Translations under genes and position numbers: made by a program
Shown here: positions 7,832-15,654 of the stretch, in pieces
Layout of the letters: each line of letters starts with the position of its first letter
Position numbering within the stretch: the stretch's first letter is position 1
Notes under the pieces: model-generated
What the model was told of the DNA's origin: nothing
The model's input: the letters and a program-made list of their open reading frames with translations, nothing else
Databases searched by the model: none
DNA from: Actinomycetota bacterium
GTDB taxonomy: Bacteria; Actinomycetota; Acidimicrobiia; Acidimicrobiales; VFJN01
Assembly (NCBI GenBank): GCA_009886035.1
Contig: VFJN01000140.1
Coordinates: 1 to 34,243 of the forward strand
Length of the DNA stretch: 34,243 nt
Reading direction: 5' to 3'

Positions 7832-8589
7832 CGGGCCGCCTCGACGGCAAGGTCGCGATCATCACCGGGGCGGCCCGGGGCCAGGGCGAGGCTGAGGCTC
7901 GCCTCGCCGTAGCCGAGGGAGCGTCGGTACTGCTCACCGATGTGTTGGACGCCGAGGGGGAGGCTGTGGCCGCCGATCTCGGTGCGTCAGCCGCCTACCG
8001 TCACCTCGACGTGACCTCAGAGACGGAGTGGATGGCGGCGGTGGCCGACGCCGAAGACCGCTTCGGTCCGGTGACGGTGTTGGTGAACAACGCCGGGATT
8101 TTGGATTTTGGCTCCATCGAATACCAGGACGTCGAAAAGTTCCGGCGGGTGATCGATGTGAATCTCCTGGGCACCATGATCGGTATGAAGTCGGTAACAC
8201 CGTCGATGCGTCGGGCCGGGGGCGGCTCCATCATCAACATTTCGAGTAACGGCGGGATCATGGGGTTGCCCGCCCTCGGTGCCTACGTATCGAGCAAGTG
8301 GGCTGTGCGCGGGTTGTCCAAAACTGCCGCTATGGACCTCGGCAAGCGCGGCATCCGGGTGAACTCGTTGCATCCCGGGGGGGTGGACACGCCCATGACC
8401 CGGATGCCCGGTCAGGATCCCAATGACACGCTGTTCGCCAAGAGCCTTCCGATGGGTCGTTTCGGCACCGTCGAGGAGATCGCCAAGGTGGTGATCTTCC
8501 TGGCCTCGGATGAAGCGAGTTATGTGACCGGCGCCGAATGGTCCGTGGACGGCGGCGCCACGGCGGGTGACCGCAGCCTCCTCGGCTAG
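7828..8589 (+). CDS. SDR oxidoreductase, hydroxysteroid dehydrogenase-like
   Basis: This 253-residue classical short-chain dehydrogenase is the last gene of the operon. It has TGAARGQG for cofactor binding (about 14-21), NNAG (about 89), a catalytic Ser near 139-140 (NISSNGG), and Y153-x3-K157 (AYVSSKWA). The C-terminal ASDEASYVTGAEWSVDGG is typical. The N-terminal half is strikingly like mycobacterial FabG3/Rv2002 (20-beta/3-alpha hydroxysteroid dehydrogenase) as I remember it: GRLDGKVAIITGAARGQG, then AAYRHLDVTSETEW. An NAD(P)-linked steroid hydroxyl oxidoreductase is therefore likely. A hairpin follows the stop. Confidence 0.87.
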   Translation: MTGRLDGKVAIITGAARGQGEAEARLAVAEGASVLLTDVLDAEGEAVAADLGASAAYRHLDVTSETEWMAAVADAEDRFGPVTVLVNNAGILDFGSIEYQDVEKFRRVIDVNLLGTMIGMKSVTPSMRRAGGGSIINISSNGGIMGLPALGAYVSSKWAVRGLSKTAAMDLGKRGIRVNSLHPGGVDTPMTRMPGQDPNDTLFAKSLPMGRFGTVEEIAKVVIFLASDEASYVTGAEWSVDGGATAGDRSLLG

Positions 8590-8595
8590 CCCTTC

Positions 8596-8618
8596 GGCCC
8601 CCCTCCGGAGGTGGGGCC
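8596..8618. terminator. Bidirectional hairpin between convergent genes
   Basis: GGCCCC-CCTCC pairs with GGAGG-(T bulge)-GGGGCC in the 42-base gap between the SDR stop and the convergent Rieske stop. It has no run of T. The position and near-symmetry suggest a shared terminator or transcription-collision barrier. Confidence 0.6.
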
Positions 8619-8631
8619 TGGTGGACGGCGG

Positions 8632-9696
8632 TTAGGGACGACCGAGGCGGGCACTGGCGGTGGCCTTGGCGGGCGCCTCGTCGGCGCGCTCAGGCCACCA
8701 CGGGGGGGCGAAGACCGTGCGTTCGTCGCTGATGCCCTCGGCGTAGAACTGGGCAGCCCACTTGCGGAACTTCATGAACGGTCCGTCGTTGTCGGCCAGG
8801 GCCGGACGCACCAAGTGGGCCTTGTGTTCCCAGATTGGCTTGTCTTCCAGGAACTGCTTGTTTACCTCGCGCACAAAGGCTCCCCCCACGTTTTGGGTGG
8901 TCTCTTCGTCGCCCATCGTCTTGAAACGGAAGTTGAAGCGCGTGATGCAGCGGTTGGCGGTGATGGGGGTGGTGGCGGCCAGGCTCACGGTGTCCACGAT
9001 CCCGCCGAATCGCACGATGGCCACTCCCGGACCGACCTGCTCAGAGTCGATGCGGCCCTCCATCACCCCGCGCGGCGTCACGAACTTCTGGACCGACTTC
9101 ATGATGGTGCCAGGGAAGCCGGTCTCGTAACTCACCAACTCCGGTACATCAGCGGTGTTGTGGACAAAGCGGAAATGGGCTGAGTCGACACCGTTTTCGG
9201 CCATCTCCTGCCACGGCGCCTCCACGGTGTGCTCGGTGCGGATGACCGTGGACCACTCCGGATCACCGTGGAACTCGGGGAGAGCGGGAATCTCCCACAT
9301 CGGCTCCACCGACGCATCAGGGTGGTACCAGACGAGGCTCAGCCCGTTTACCTCGGTCACCGGGAAGGTGCGCAGCGTACCTTTCTTGTTCACCCGTTCG
9401 GAGTAGGGGATGTTGGTGTTGGCGCCGGTGGCATCGAATTTCCACCCGTGAAAGGGGCACATGATCTCGCATCCCTCCACCGATCCACCGTGGCCGAGGT
9501 GAGCCCCGAGGTGCGGGCAGAACGGATCCTGCACGTGGAGGTCGCCGGTCTCATCCCGCCAGGCCACCAAGTGCCGATCGAAGGAGAAGATGGCGCGGGG
9601 TAGGGCGAGAGGAAAGTCTTCCGGGTAGCCGATGCAGAACCAGCCGAAGGGAACGGGGAAGGGGGAACGCTCCGGGGTTTCCACGGTAAGGGTCAT
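8632..9696 (-). CDS. Rieske non-heme iron oxygenase, KshA-like
   Basis: This 354-residue oxygenase component has the Rieske [2Fe-2S] ligands C60-x-H62 and C80-x2-H83 (CPHLGAH..CPFHGW). The mononuclear iron site is ENGVDSAHFRFVH (N168, D171, H174, H179), with a downstream aspartate in FLEDKPIWEHK. The motif after it (RPALADNDGPFMKFRKWAAQFYAEG) closely parallels KshA, the 3-ketosteroid 9-alpha-hydroxylase oxygenase, as I recall it. The ATG at 9696 is chosen over an upstream in-frame candidate: GGAGG lies 6 bases before it and it overlaps the upstream gene by ATGA. It needs a reductase (KshB-like) that is not in this window. The substrate could be a ring ketosteroid or another sterol. Exact KshA orthology is uncertain. 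Confidence 0.88.
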   Translation of the reverse strand: MTLTVETPERSPFPVPFGWFCIGYPEDFPLALPRAIFSFDRHLVAWRDETGDLHVQDPFCPHLGAHLGHGGSVEGCEIMCPFHGWKFDATGANTNIPYSERVNKKGTLRTFPVTEVNGLSLVWYHPDASVEPMWEIPALPEFHGDPEWSTVIRTEHTVEAPWQEMAENGVDSAHFRFVHNTADVPELVSYETGFPGTIMKSVQKFVTPRGVMEGRIDSEQVGPGVAIVRFGGIVDTVSLAATTPITANRCITRFNFRFKTMGDEETTQNVGGAFVREVNKQFLEDKPIWEHKAHLVRPALADNDGPFMKFRKWAAQFYAEGISDERTVFAPPWWPERADEAPAKATASARLGRP

Positions 9697-10568
9697 GACG
9701 CCTCCAGGTTGAATACGCGCACGGCGTTGTGGCGGAGAAACTTCGGCCACACATCATCCTTGAACGGCACGTGGGGGAGTTCTGAGAAGATGCGCTCCAG
9801 CGACAATCCCATCGGGAAATACCCGGCGTACATCACCTTGTCGGCGCCGCGGGTGTTGGCGAAGTCGATGATCGTAGGCGGGTAGTAGCGAGGGGCGAAG
9901 GCCGAGGTCGAATAGTAGAGATTCGGCCACTTGAGCATCAGTTTCACCGCCAGGGCATCCCAGGGTTCGGCACCGTGGCGCATCACGATCTTGAGTTCGG
10001 GGAAGAACCAGCACACCTCATCGAGCAACTCGGTCTTCTGGCAGAGCATGGGCACTCGCGGCCCGGGCACTCCGGTCGTGATGCAGATGGGAATGTCGAG
10101 TTCGATGCACTTGGCGTAGATCGGATAGAAGCGCTTGTCGTTGATGGGTACCTGCGGGGTAAGGCCAGCGGGGAAGGCGGTGGCCGCCTTGATGCCGAGG
10201 GTCTCGTAGGCCTTCACAAGATCACGCACCGCCTGCATCCCGAGGTTGGGGTTCACCTCATAAGAGGCAAAAAATCGGTCGGGGTGTTCGGTGATCGCCC
10301 GGGTGGAGGTGGCCCGGGCAAAACTGACGCCCAGCATTGCCCGTTCGATTCCGAAGTGGTCCATCTCGCCGAGGACCACCGCCACGGGATCGGCATCGGC
10401 GTCCATGTCGGCGGGGACATCTTTGAACATGTACTGCGCCGGGAACTCCATGGCCTTGGATTCCTCGTCCATGAGACCGGCGCGCAGGAACCCGTACCAC
10501 TCCTTTTTGGACTGCTCGGGTATGCCCAGCATCAAGTCGATCACGCCAACGTCAGAAGGAAAACCCAT
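9693..10568 (-). CDS. Amidohydrolase-fold (TIM-barrel) protein without the HxH metal motif
   Basis: This 291-residue member of the amidohydrolase-2/ACMSD-like family has the typical stretches GIKAATAFPAGLTPQVPINDKRFYPIY, FPELKIVMRHGAEPWDALAVKLMLKWPNLYYSTSAFAPRYYP, and a C-terminal GADKVMYAGYFP. The N-terminal D-x-H-x-H metal pair expected in the family is replaced by VIDLMLGIP, so the classic binuclear zinc site is absent. A hydrolase or decarboxylase activity is therefore not assured. The ATG at 10568 follows TAGTCT by 7 bases (10581-10576), a leaderless layout at operator 3. The Rieske gene is coupled behind it by ATGA. The role in the steroid island is unknown. Confidence 0.82.
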   Translation of the reverse strand: MGFPSDVGVIDLMLGIPEQSKKEWYGFLRAGLMDEESKAMEFPAQYMFKDVPADMDADADPVAVVLGEMDHFGIERAMLGVSFARATSTRAITEHPDRFFASYEVNPNLGMQAVRDLVKAYETLGIKAATAFPAGLTPQVPINDKRFYPIYAKCIELDIPICITTGVPGPRVPMLCQKTELLDEVCWFFPELKIVMRHGAEPWDALAVKLMLKWPNLYYSTSAFAPRYYPPTIIDFANTRGADKVMYAGYFPMGLSLERIFSELPHVPFKDDVWPKFLRHNAVRVFNLEAS

Positions 10569-10576
10569 AACCCTCA

Positions 10577-10596
10577 GACTAGAACAGGTTCTAGTC
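10577..10596. promoter_or_regulatory. KstR-type operator 3 (perfect palindrome) in a divergent promoter
   Basis: GACTAGAAC-AG-GTTCTAGTC is a perfect 9-bp inverted repeat with a 2-base centre, the best of the three copies. On the minus strand it contains TAGTCT, a -10 box 7 bases before the amidohydrolase ATG. On the plus strand TAGGGT (10613-10618), 8 bases before the LLM ATG, would place the operator over the -35 region. One bound repressor could shut off both divergent units. Confidence 0.9.
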
Positions 10597-10626
10597 ACAC
10601 GGGTATCCGGACTAGGGTTTTCGGCT

Positions 10627-11655
10627 ATGGACCTCGGACTTATCATCGGATATTGGCCCTCCTCCGGCCCCCCGCCCGACGCCGCCGAGCAGGTCGCCGC
10701 CGCTGAGCGACTCGGGTTCAAAAGCGTGTGGATGTCGGAGGCCTACGGCTCGGATTGCTTCACCCCGTTGGCCTGGTGGGGGAGTGCCACCGAGCGAGTG
10801 GAGTTGGGCACGGCCATCACCCAGATCTCCGCTCGCACCCCGGCGTCCACCGCCATGACGGCGATCAGCATGGATCACCTCACCGGAGGCCGGTTCATTC
10901 TCGGCCTCGGGGTGAGCGGTCCGCAGGTGGTGGAGGGGTGGTACGCCCAGGAGTACGCCAAGCCCTTGGCCCGCACCCGCGAGTACGTCGAGATCATCCG
11001 AGCCATCCTCAAGCGCGACAAGCCCGTTGAGTATGTGGGCGACCACTACCAGATGCCGCTCGTGGGGGGTACCGGTTTCGGTAAGCCCCTCAAGTCGATT
11101 GTGCGCCCGCTGCGCACCGACATTCCGATCTACCTGGGGGCCGAAGGGCCGAGGAACGTTGCGCTGGCGGCGGAAATCTGTGACGGGTGGCTTCCCATGT
11201 TCTTCTCGCCCAAGGCCGACGGATTTTACCGGGAGGCCCTCGCGGAGGGATTCGCCCGGCCCGGTGCCCGGCAGAGCGCCGCCACCTTCGAGGTGGCCTG
11301 TGTGGTGCCCACCATCGTGGGCGACGACGTGGAATCCTGCGCCGACCTCCTTCGCCCCACCCTGGCGCTCTACGTGGGCGGAATGGGGGCCAAGGACCGA
11401 AACTTCCACCGCGATGTCTTCGTGCGGCTCGGCTACGAAGCCGAGTGCGACAAGATCCAGGAGGCCTACCTTGACGGCCGCAAGGACGAAGCCGCCAGTT
11501 ACGTGCCCACCGCCATGGTGGAGGATGTCTATCTGATCGGCCCCAAGGAGAAGGTGCGCGACGACCTCGAGGCCTGGAACGAAAGCTGCGTCACGCAGTT
11601 GCTCGTGAGTGGGCCACCGTTCATGTTGGAGGAGATCGCCGAACTGGTCCTCTAG
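10627..11655 (+). CDS. LLM-class oxidoreductase, probably F420-dependent
   Basis: This 342-residue TIM-barrel luciferase-like protein has MDLGLIIGYWPSSGPPPDAAEQVAAAERLGFKSVWMSEAYG at the N-terminus and VELGTAITQISARTPASTAM, typical of the F420-dependent branch. DHLTGGRFILGLGVSGPQVVEGWYA follows, and the C-terminus has IGPKEKVRDDLEAW. Length and context parallel mycobacterial Rv3520c, which lies beside the Rv3521-3523 genes in the KstR regulon. The ATG has no Shine-Dalgarno but has TAGGGT 8 bases upstream. The likely role is a hydride-transfer step on a steroid-type substrate. Cofactor choice (F420 versus FMN) is inferred from family resemblance. Its stop codon overlaps the convergent stop of the next gene. 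Confidence 0.87.
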   Translation: MDLGLIIGYWPSSGPPPDAAEQVAAAERLGFKSVWMSEAYGSDCFTPLAWWGSATERVELGTAITQISARTPASTAMTAISMDHLTGGRFILGLGVSGPQVVEGWYAQEYAKPLARTREYVEIIRAILKRDKPVEYVGDHYQMPLVGGTGFGKPLKSIVRPLRTDIPIYLGAEGPRNVALAAEICDGWLPMFFSPKADGFYREALAEGFARPGARQSAATFEVACVVPTIVGDDVESCADLLRPTLALYVGGMGAKDRNFHRDVFVRLGYEAECDKIQEAYLDGRKDEAASYVPTAMVEDVYLIGPKEKVRDDLEAWNESCVTQLLVSGPPFMLEEIAELVL

Positions 11656-12035
11656 CGCTGGTCTTGGTACACCCGGTAAGCCCACCGGATCATGGGGAGC
11701 TGGAGCGGGAGGCGAGCCCACGCGGCGGCGGGTGAGTTGAAGGGGGCGGGCGCCTCATCGGTACCGCCGCTGATGGCGGACTGGATGTTGGCCGGGTACA
11801 CCCCGATGAAGGTCAAGATGCACACGAGTGCCCCCAGTTTCCGGGTGCGCCGGTTGGCCACCAAGAGGGCACCGGCCACCTCGATGCCCCCGCTCACCAA
11901 GGTGACGGTGCGCTTCGATCCAGGCATCCACTCCGGCACGATGACATCGAAGAATTCGGGGCGCACGAAGTGCATCACGCCGGCCGTACCCAGAAATGCC
12001 GCTAGTCCGAGTGCACGCTGATCGTCAGAAGCCAT
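11652..12035 (-). CDS. DoxX-like small membrane protein
   Basis: This 127-residue protein has four predicted membrane helices: residues about 8-25, 43-60 (VTLVSGGIEVAGALLVAN), 67-87 (LGALVCILTFIGVYPAN) and a weaker C-terminal one. The GxxHFxxPxFF motif near the N-terminus (AGVMHFVRPEFFDVIVPEWMPG) is typical of DoxX/SURF4-like actinobacterial proteins. The ATG is preceded by TATCCT at 6 bases, so a leaderless start is likely. Its stop shares the CTAG with the LLM gene stop on the other strand. Functions of such proteins are poorly defined; a redox-linked membrane role is only a family guess. Confidence 0.8.
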   Translation of the reverse strand: MASDDQRALGLAAFLGTAGVMHFVRPEFFDVIVPEWMPGSKRTVTLVSGGIEVAGALLVANRRTRKLGALVCILTFIGVYPANIQSAISGGTDEAPAPFNSPAAAWARLPLQLPMIRWAYRVYQDQR

Positions 12036-12041
12036 AGCGGC

Positions 12042-12047
12042 AGGATA
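12042..12047 (-). promoter_or_regulatory. Leaderless -10 box of the DoxX-like gene
   Basis: On the minus strand TATCCT is followed by 6 bases and then the ATG at 12035. There is no Shine-Dalgarno, consistent with a leaderless transcript. Confidence 0.5.
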
Positions 12048-12092
12048 GGCGTTGAACGGGGCCGCTCCTACCGTCGGCCGGGCCGGGACGCG

Positions 12093-14930
12093 TCAGGTCT
12101 CATACGCCTCGGGTGGGGGACAGGCGCAGATGAGGTTGCGGTCGCCATGGCCGCCATCGATGCGGCTCACCGGCGGCCAGTATTTCCCGTGGCGGAGGGA
12201 GGCAAGGGGGTAGGCAGCCTGTTCGCGACTGTAGGGACGGTCCCACTCCGCCACGAGAATGTCGGCCGCCGTGTGGGGGGCCTGGGCCAAGGCACTGGTG
12301 GCGTGGTTTACCTCGCCCCGTTCGATGGCGGCGATCTCTTCCCGGATGGTGAGCATGGCCTCGATGAAACGGTCGAGTTCGGGAAGCGACTCGGACTCGG
12401 TGGGTTCCACCATGAACGTGCCCGCCACGGGGAAACTCATGGTGGGGGCGTGGAACCCAAAGTCGATGAGCCGTTTGGCGATGTCGTCCACGGTGACTCC
12501 GGTGGCCGCCGTGATGGGGCGGAGGTCGAGGATGCACTCATGGGCCACCCGCTGGTGGTCGCCGGTGTAGAGCACGGGGTACGCAGCATTGAGGCGATCC
12601 GCCACATAGTTGGCGTTCAAGATCGCCACCTCGGTGGCCTGACGGAGCCCGTCGGGTCCCATGAGCGCAATGAAGGCCCACGACACCGGGAGGATCGACG
12701 CCGACCCATAGGGCGCGCCGGAGATGGCCCCGGGGCCGGTCGCCGGGCCCGCCTCGGCGAGGAGCGGGTGGTTGGGCAGGAACGGGGCCAGGTGGTCCCG
12801 CACCGCCACCGGGCCCACCCCGGGCCCGCCGCCACCGTGGGGGATGCAGAAGGTTTTATGGAGGTTCAGGTGGCTTACGTCGCCGCCGAACCATCCTGGC
12901 CGGGCCACTCCCACGAGGGCGTTGAGGTTGGCCCCATCGATGTAGACCTGTCCGCCATGGCGGTGCACCAGATCGCAGAGGTCGGTGATCCGTTCCTCGA
13001 ACACGCCGTGGGTGGAGGGGTAGGTGACCATGAGCACGGCGAGGTCGCGGGCGTGCTCCTCCACCTTTGCCTCGAGGTCGGCGACATCAACATTGCCTTC
13101 GTCGTCGCAGGCCACCACGACCACTCGCATTCCCGCCATTACCGCCGATGCCGCGTTGGTGCCGTGGGCGGAGGAGGGGATGAGGCAGACGTTGCGGGCG
13201 GCTTCCCCGCGGGAGGCGTGGTACCCACGGATGGCGAGGAGACCGGCCAACTCGCCCTGCGACCCCGCGTTGGGTTGGATCGACACCTTGTCGTAGCCGG
13301 TGATTTCCGCCAGCCACGCCTCGAGGGTGGTGATGAGTTCCCGATACCCCCGGGCTTGGTCGGTGGGGGAGAAGGGGTGGATATTTCCAAACTCGGGCCG
13401 GGTGACCGCCGCCATCTCGGTGGTGGCGTTGAGTTTCATCGTGCAGGAGCCCAACGGGATCATGGAGCGGTCGAGGGCGATGTCGAGGTCGGACAGCGAA
13501 CGCAGATACCGCAACATGTCTGTCTCGGAGCGGTGGGTCGAGAACACGGGGTGGGTGAGGTAGGCCGTGGTGCGCGCCAGGGCGGCGGGGATGGCACTGT
13601 CGGCGTGGGCCGGCACGACGAGGTGCAGGGCGGTGGCGAGGGCGGCCAGCACCTCCTCGCTGGTGGTCTCGTCCAGGGAGATCCCGATGGTGTCGGCGTC
13701 GAGGCGGCGAAGGTTGATTCCCTGGGCGAGGGCCGCCGCCAGCAGTTCGTCGGCCCGCGACGGGCAAGCCACGGTCAGCGTGTCGAAGAAGGCGTCGGCG
13801 CCGAGTGCGAATCCGGCGGCGCGTAGGCCGGCGGCCAGGCGAGCGGTCCGGTGGTGGACTTGCTCGGCGATGGAGCGCAGGCCTTCGGGCCCGTGGTACA
13901 CCGCGAACATGGCGGCCGTCACGGCGAGAAGTACCTGCGCGGTGCAGATGTTCGACGTGGCTTTCTCTCGCCGGATGTGCTGTTCGCGGGTTTGCAGGGC
14001 CAGACGATGGGCGGGGCGACCGGCGGCGTCTACCGACACACCTACGAGGCGACCGGGCATGGAGCGGCGTAGGGCATCGCGGGTGGCGAGGAACCCGGCA
14101 TGGGGCCCGCCGTAGCCGAGGGGCACACCAAATCGTTGGGTGGAGCCGATACACACGTCGGCCCCCTGTTCGCCGGGCGGCACGAGTACCGTGCAGGCCA
14201 GCAGGTCGGTGGCGACGGCCACGAGGCCCCCGCCGGCGTGGATGGAGGCGATAGTGGGGGAGAGGTCGCGTACCACCCCGCCGGTGCCGGGGTGTTGGAG
14301 GAGGGCCCCGAACACATCGCTGGCATCGATGGTGGCGCAGTCGGCTACGACGAGTTCGATGCCGATCGGTTCCGCCCGGGCGGCGAGCACCGAAATGGTT
14401 TGCGGATGCGTTTCGTTATCAACAAAGAACTTGGCGGACAGGTGTTTGGTGGAACGGCGGATGAGGGTCATGGCTTCGGCGGCGGCGGTGGATTCATCGA
14501 GCATCGAGGCGTTGGCGATGTCCATGCCGGTGAGATCGGTGACCATCGTTTGGAAGTTGAGCAGGGCCTCCAGGCGGCCTTGGCTGATCTCGGGTTGATA
14601 CGGCGTATAGGCCGTGTACCAGGCGGGGCTCTCCAGCACGTTGCGCAGGATGACGCCGGGGGTGTGGGTGCCGTAGTAACCCGCCCCGATGAGCGAGGTG
14701 ATCACGGTGTTCTCGCCAGCCAGTCGCCCCAGCGCGTCGAGGACTTCAGGCTCGGAACGGGCGGCGGGCAACGACAATGGTTGCTCGTTGCGGATGGTCT
14801 TCGGTACCGCTTGGTCGATGAGTTCGCCGAGGGTGGCAACGCCGAGGGTGGCGAGCATGTGCTCGACCTCGGCCGGACGGGGGCCGATGTGTCGATCGGC
14901 AAAGGTGAGGGCGGGTTGAGACTTCAACAA
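12093..14930 (-). CDS. gcvP: Glycine dehydrogenase (decarboxylating), glycine cleavage P-protein
   Basis: This 945-residue PLP enzyme decarboxylates glycine and passes the aminomethyl group to lipoyl-GcvH. It is full-length and of the fused (N plus C half) type. It begins near [17 protein letters not shown], with ESTAAAEAM and [36 protein letters not shown] in the first half. The second half has [24 protein letters not shown], and the PLP lysine in [21 protein letters not shown] (about residue 692). The start is TTG at 14930 or the adjacent TTG at 14927. A GGAG 6 bases before the second favours 14927. A glycine riboswitch lies in its leader. The gcvT and gcvH genes are on the same strand 3-8 kb upstream, so the system is split over three transcripts. 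Confidence 0.97.
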   Translation of the reverse strand: MLKSQPALTFADRHIGPRPAEVEHMLATLGVATLGELIDQAVPKTIRNEQPLSLPAARSEPEVLDALGRLAGENTVITSLIGAGYYGTHTPGVILRNVLESPAWYTAYTPYQPEISQGRLEALLNFQTMVTDLTGMDIANASMLDESTAAAEAMTLIRRSTKHLSAKFFVDNETHPQTISVLAARAEPIGIELVVADCATIDASDVFGALLQHPGTGGVVRDLSPTIASIHAGGGLVAVATDLLACTVLVPPGEQGADVCIGSTQRFGVPLGYGGPHAGFLATRDALRRSMPGRLVGVSVDAAGRPAHRLALQTREQHIRREKATSNICTAQVLLAVTAAMFAVYHGPEGLRSIAEQVHHRTARLAAGLRAAGFALGADAFFDTLTVACPSRADELLAAALAQGINLRRLDADTIGISLDETTSEEVLAALATALHLVVPAHADSAIPAALARTTAYLTHPVFSTHRSETDMLRYLRSLSDLDIALDRSMIPLGSCTMKLNATTEMAAVTRPEFGNIHPFSPTDQARGYRELITTLEAWLAEITGYDKVSIQPNAGSQGELAGLLAIRGYHASRGEAARNVCLIPSSAHGTNAASAVMAGMRVVVVACDDEGNVDVADLEAKVEEHARDLAVLMVTYPSTHGVFEERITDLCDLVHRHGGQVYIDGANLNALVGVARPGWFGGDVSHLNLHKTFCIPHGGGGPGVGPVAVRDHLAPFLPNHPLLAEAGPATGPGAISGAPYGSASILPVSWAFIALMGPDGLRQATEVAILNANYVADRLNAAYPVLYTGDHQRVAHECILDLRPITAATGVTVDDIAKRLIDFGFHAPTMSFPVAGTFMVEPTESESLPELDRFIEAMLTIREEIAAIERGEVNHATSALAQAPHTAADILVAEWDRPYSREQAAYPLASLRHGKYWPPVSRIDGGHGDRNLICACPPPEAYET

Positions 14931-14984
14931 CGGCTCCGAGGGTGTGAGGACGAGTGGGGTTTAACCCCCGCTGTCACCCCGGGG

Positions 14985-15105
14985 GGCTTCAGCGTCGCCT
15001 CCCCCGTGTGGTCCTGGAGCCTGAGAGGTTACGGGGCGTTTGCACCTTCGGCGCCCGATCACCCGCCCCGGGGGGCACGCATCGGGACTCTCCCACACGG
15101 GTTCG
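14985..15105 (-). promoter_or_regulatory. Glycine riboswitch (single visible aptamer) upstream of gcvP
   Basis: Read on the minus strand, the leader shows the glycine-aptamer landmarks in order: CGTGTGGGAGAG (P1 and start of the core), a GC-rich arm, GCGCCGAAGGTGCAAAC, the conserved CCTCTCAGGCTCCAGGACC, and CCACACGGGGGAGG closing P1. The P1 arms are about 15092-15101 with 15003-15011. A GGGG-TTTAA-CCCC hairpin (14956-14968) lies between the aptamer and the TTG start and could be part of the expression platform. In known cases glycine binding turns on gcv genes. Only one aptamer is recognised; the second half downstream may be a vestigial P0/ghost element. Confidence 0.9.
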
Positions 15106-15158
15106 TCAGCCCGCCCACCTTACCCGGGCAAGACCCCGGCGGGGCGCCCGCCGATGAC

Positions 15159-15164
15159 TATGGT
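15159..15164 (+). promoter_or_regulatory. Possible leaderless -10 box
   Basis: TATGGT lies 8 bases before the GTG at 15173, with no Shine-Dalgarno in between. This supports the chosen start of the small CxxC protein. Confidence 0.35.
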
Positions 15165-15172
15165 TTACGTCA

Positions 15173-15514
15173 GTGACGCTATCCTCCCCCACCCAACCCT
15201 GCCGCTGGTGTGGCCGGGCGTTCCCCAAAACCAGCGGCCCGGGTCGGCCTCGGCTGTTTTGCGCCCCGGCGTGCCGTCAACGGGATTACATCAGTCGATT
15301 ACGGGCGCAGGAAGCCGGATTGGCCGAATCCGAATTGGTGATCACGCGACGGGAATTAGAAGAGCTGCGCGACAAACTGTTTGTGCTGGAGTGCGCGATA
15401 GAGGACGCTCGACGAGATCTCGGGGACGGCGGCGAGGCGAGGGAATCGCTCGAGTGGGTCATCGAGGCGGCCATGCCGCTTCTCGGGGTTCCCCTGGGAG
15501 AAGGCACTACTTGA
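15173..15514 (+). CDS. Small protein with CxxC/CxxxC zinc-finger-like motif and coiled coil
   Basis: This 113-residue protein has an N-terminal C10-x2-C13 and C30-x3-C34 arrangement (CRWCGRAF, then GRPRLFCAPACRQRDYISR). This resembles a recurrent actinobacterial motif C-x2-CG...GRPRRYCS..CRQ.AYR found in small putative DNA-binding proteins. Residues about 45-90 (ESELVITRRELEELRDKLFVLECAIEDARRDL) form a likely coiled coil. It is transcribed divergently from gcvP across the riboswitch region. No function can be assigned; zinc binding is inferred from the cysteines. Confidence 0.72.
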   Translation: MTLSSPTQPCRWCGRAFPKTSGPGRPRLFCAPACRQRDYISRLRAQEAGLAESELVITRRELEELRDKLFVLECAIEDARRDLGDGGEARESLEWVIEAAMPLLGVPLGEGTT

Positions 15515-15515
15515 C

Positions 15516-15526
15516 ATAACGGTTAT
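15516..15526. repeat. Short inverted repeat ATAAC-G-GTTAT
   Basis: This 11-base palindrome with one central base sits in a conspicuously AT-rich patch just after the stop of the CxxC protein gene and about 130 bases before the class II aldolase gene. It could be a small operator for the aldolase unit. No regulator can be named. Confidence 0.35.
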
Positions 15527-15654
15527 TATGGGCGGTTGGGGGGAAGCGGGGTAAAAGGTGCTGGTCCGCCCCGCACGGCTCCGCCGGCCGGACTCACCCT
15601 CGCTCGCCCAGCGACGTAGGCTGTGGCGGTCCCGTGCTTCCCGGAGGTAACCCT

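Noticed and set aside
12147-13826. Long open frame (559 codons) on the plus strand opposite gcvP
   Set aside because: gcvP is unmistakable on the other strand. The plus frame is glycine/histidine-rich with no recognisable domain, a typical mirror of GC-rich coding DNA.
15511-15529. TTGACA followed by TATTAT as a sigma-70 promoter
   Set aside because: The two boxes are only 7 bases apart, far from the 16-18 needed; the palindrome in between is a better description.
15634-15654. Upstream GTG for the class II aldolase
   Set aside because: No Shine-Dalgarno before it, whereas GGAGG stands 7 bases before the GTG at 15655.
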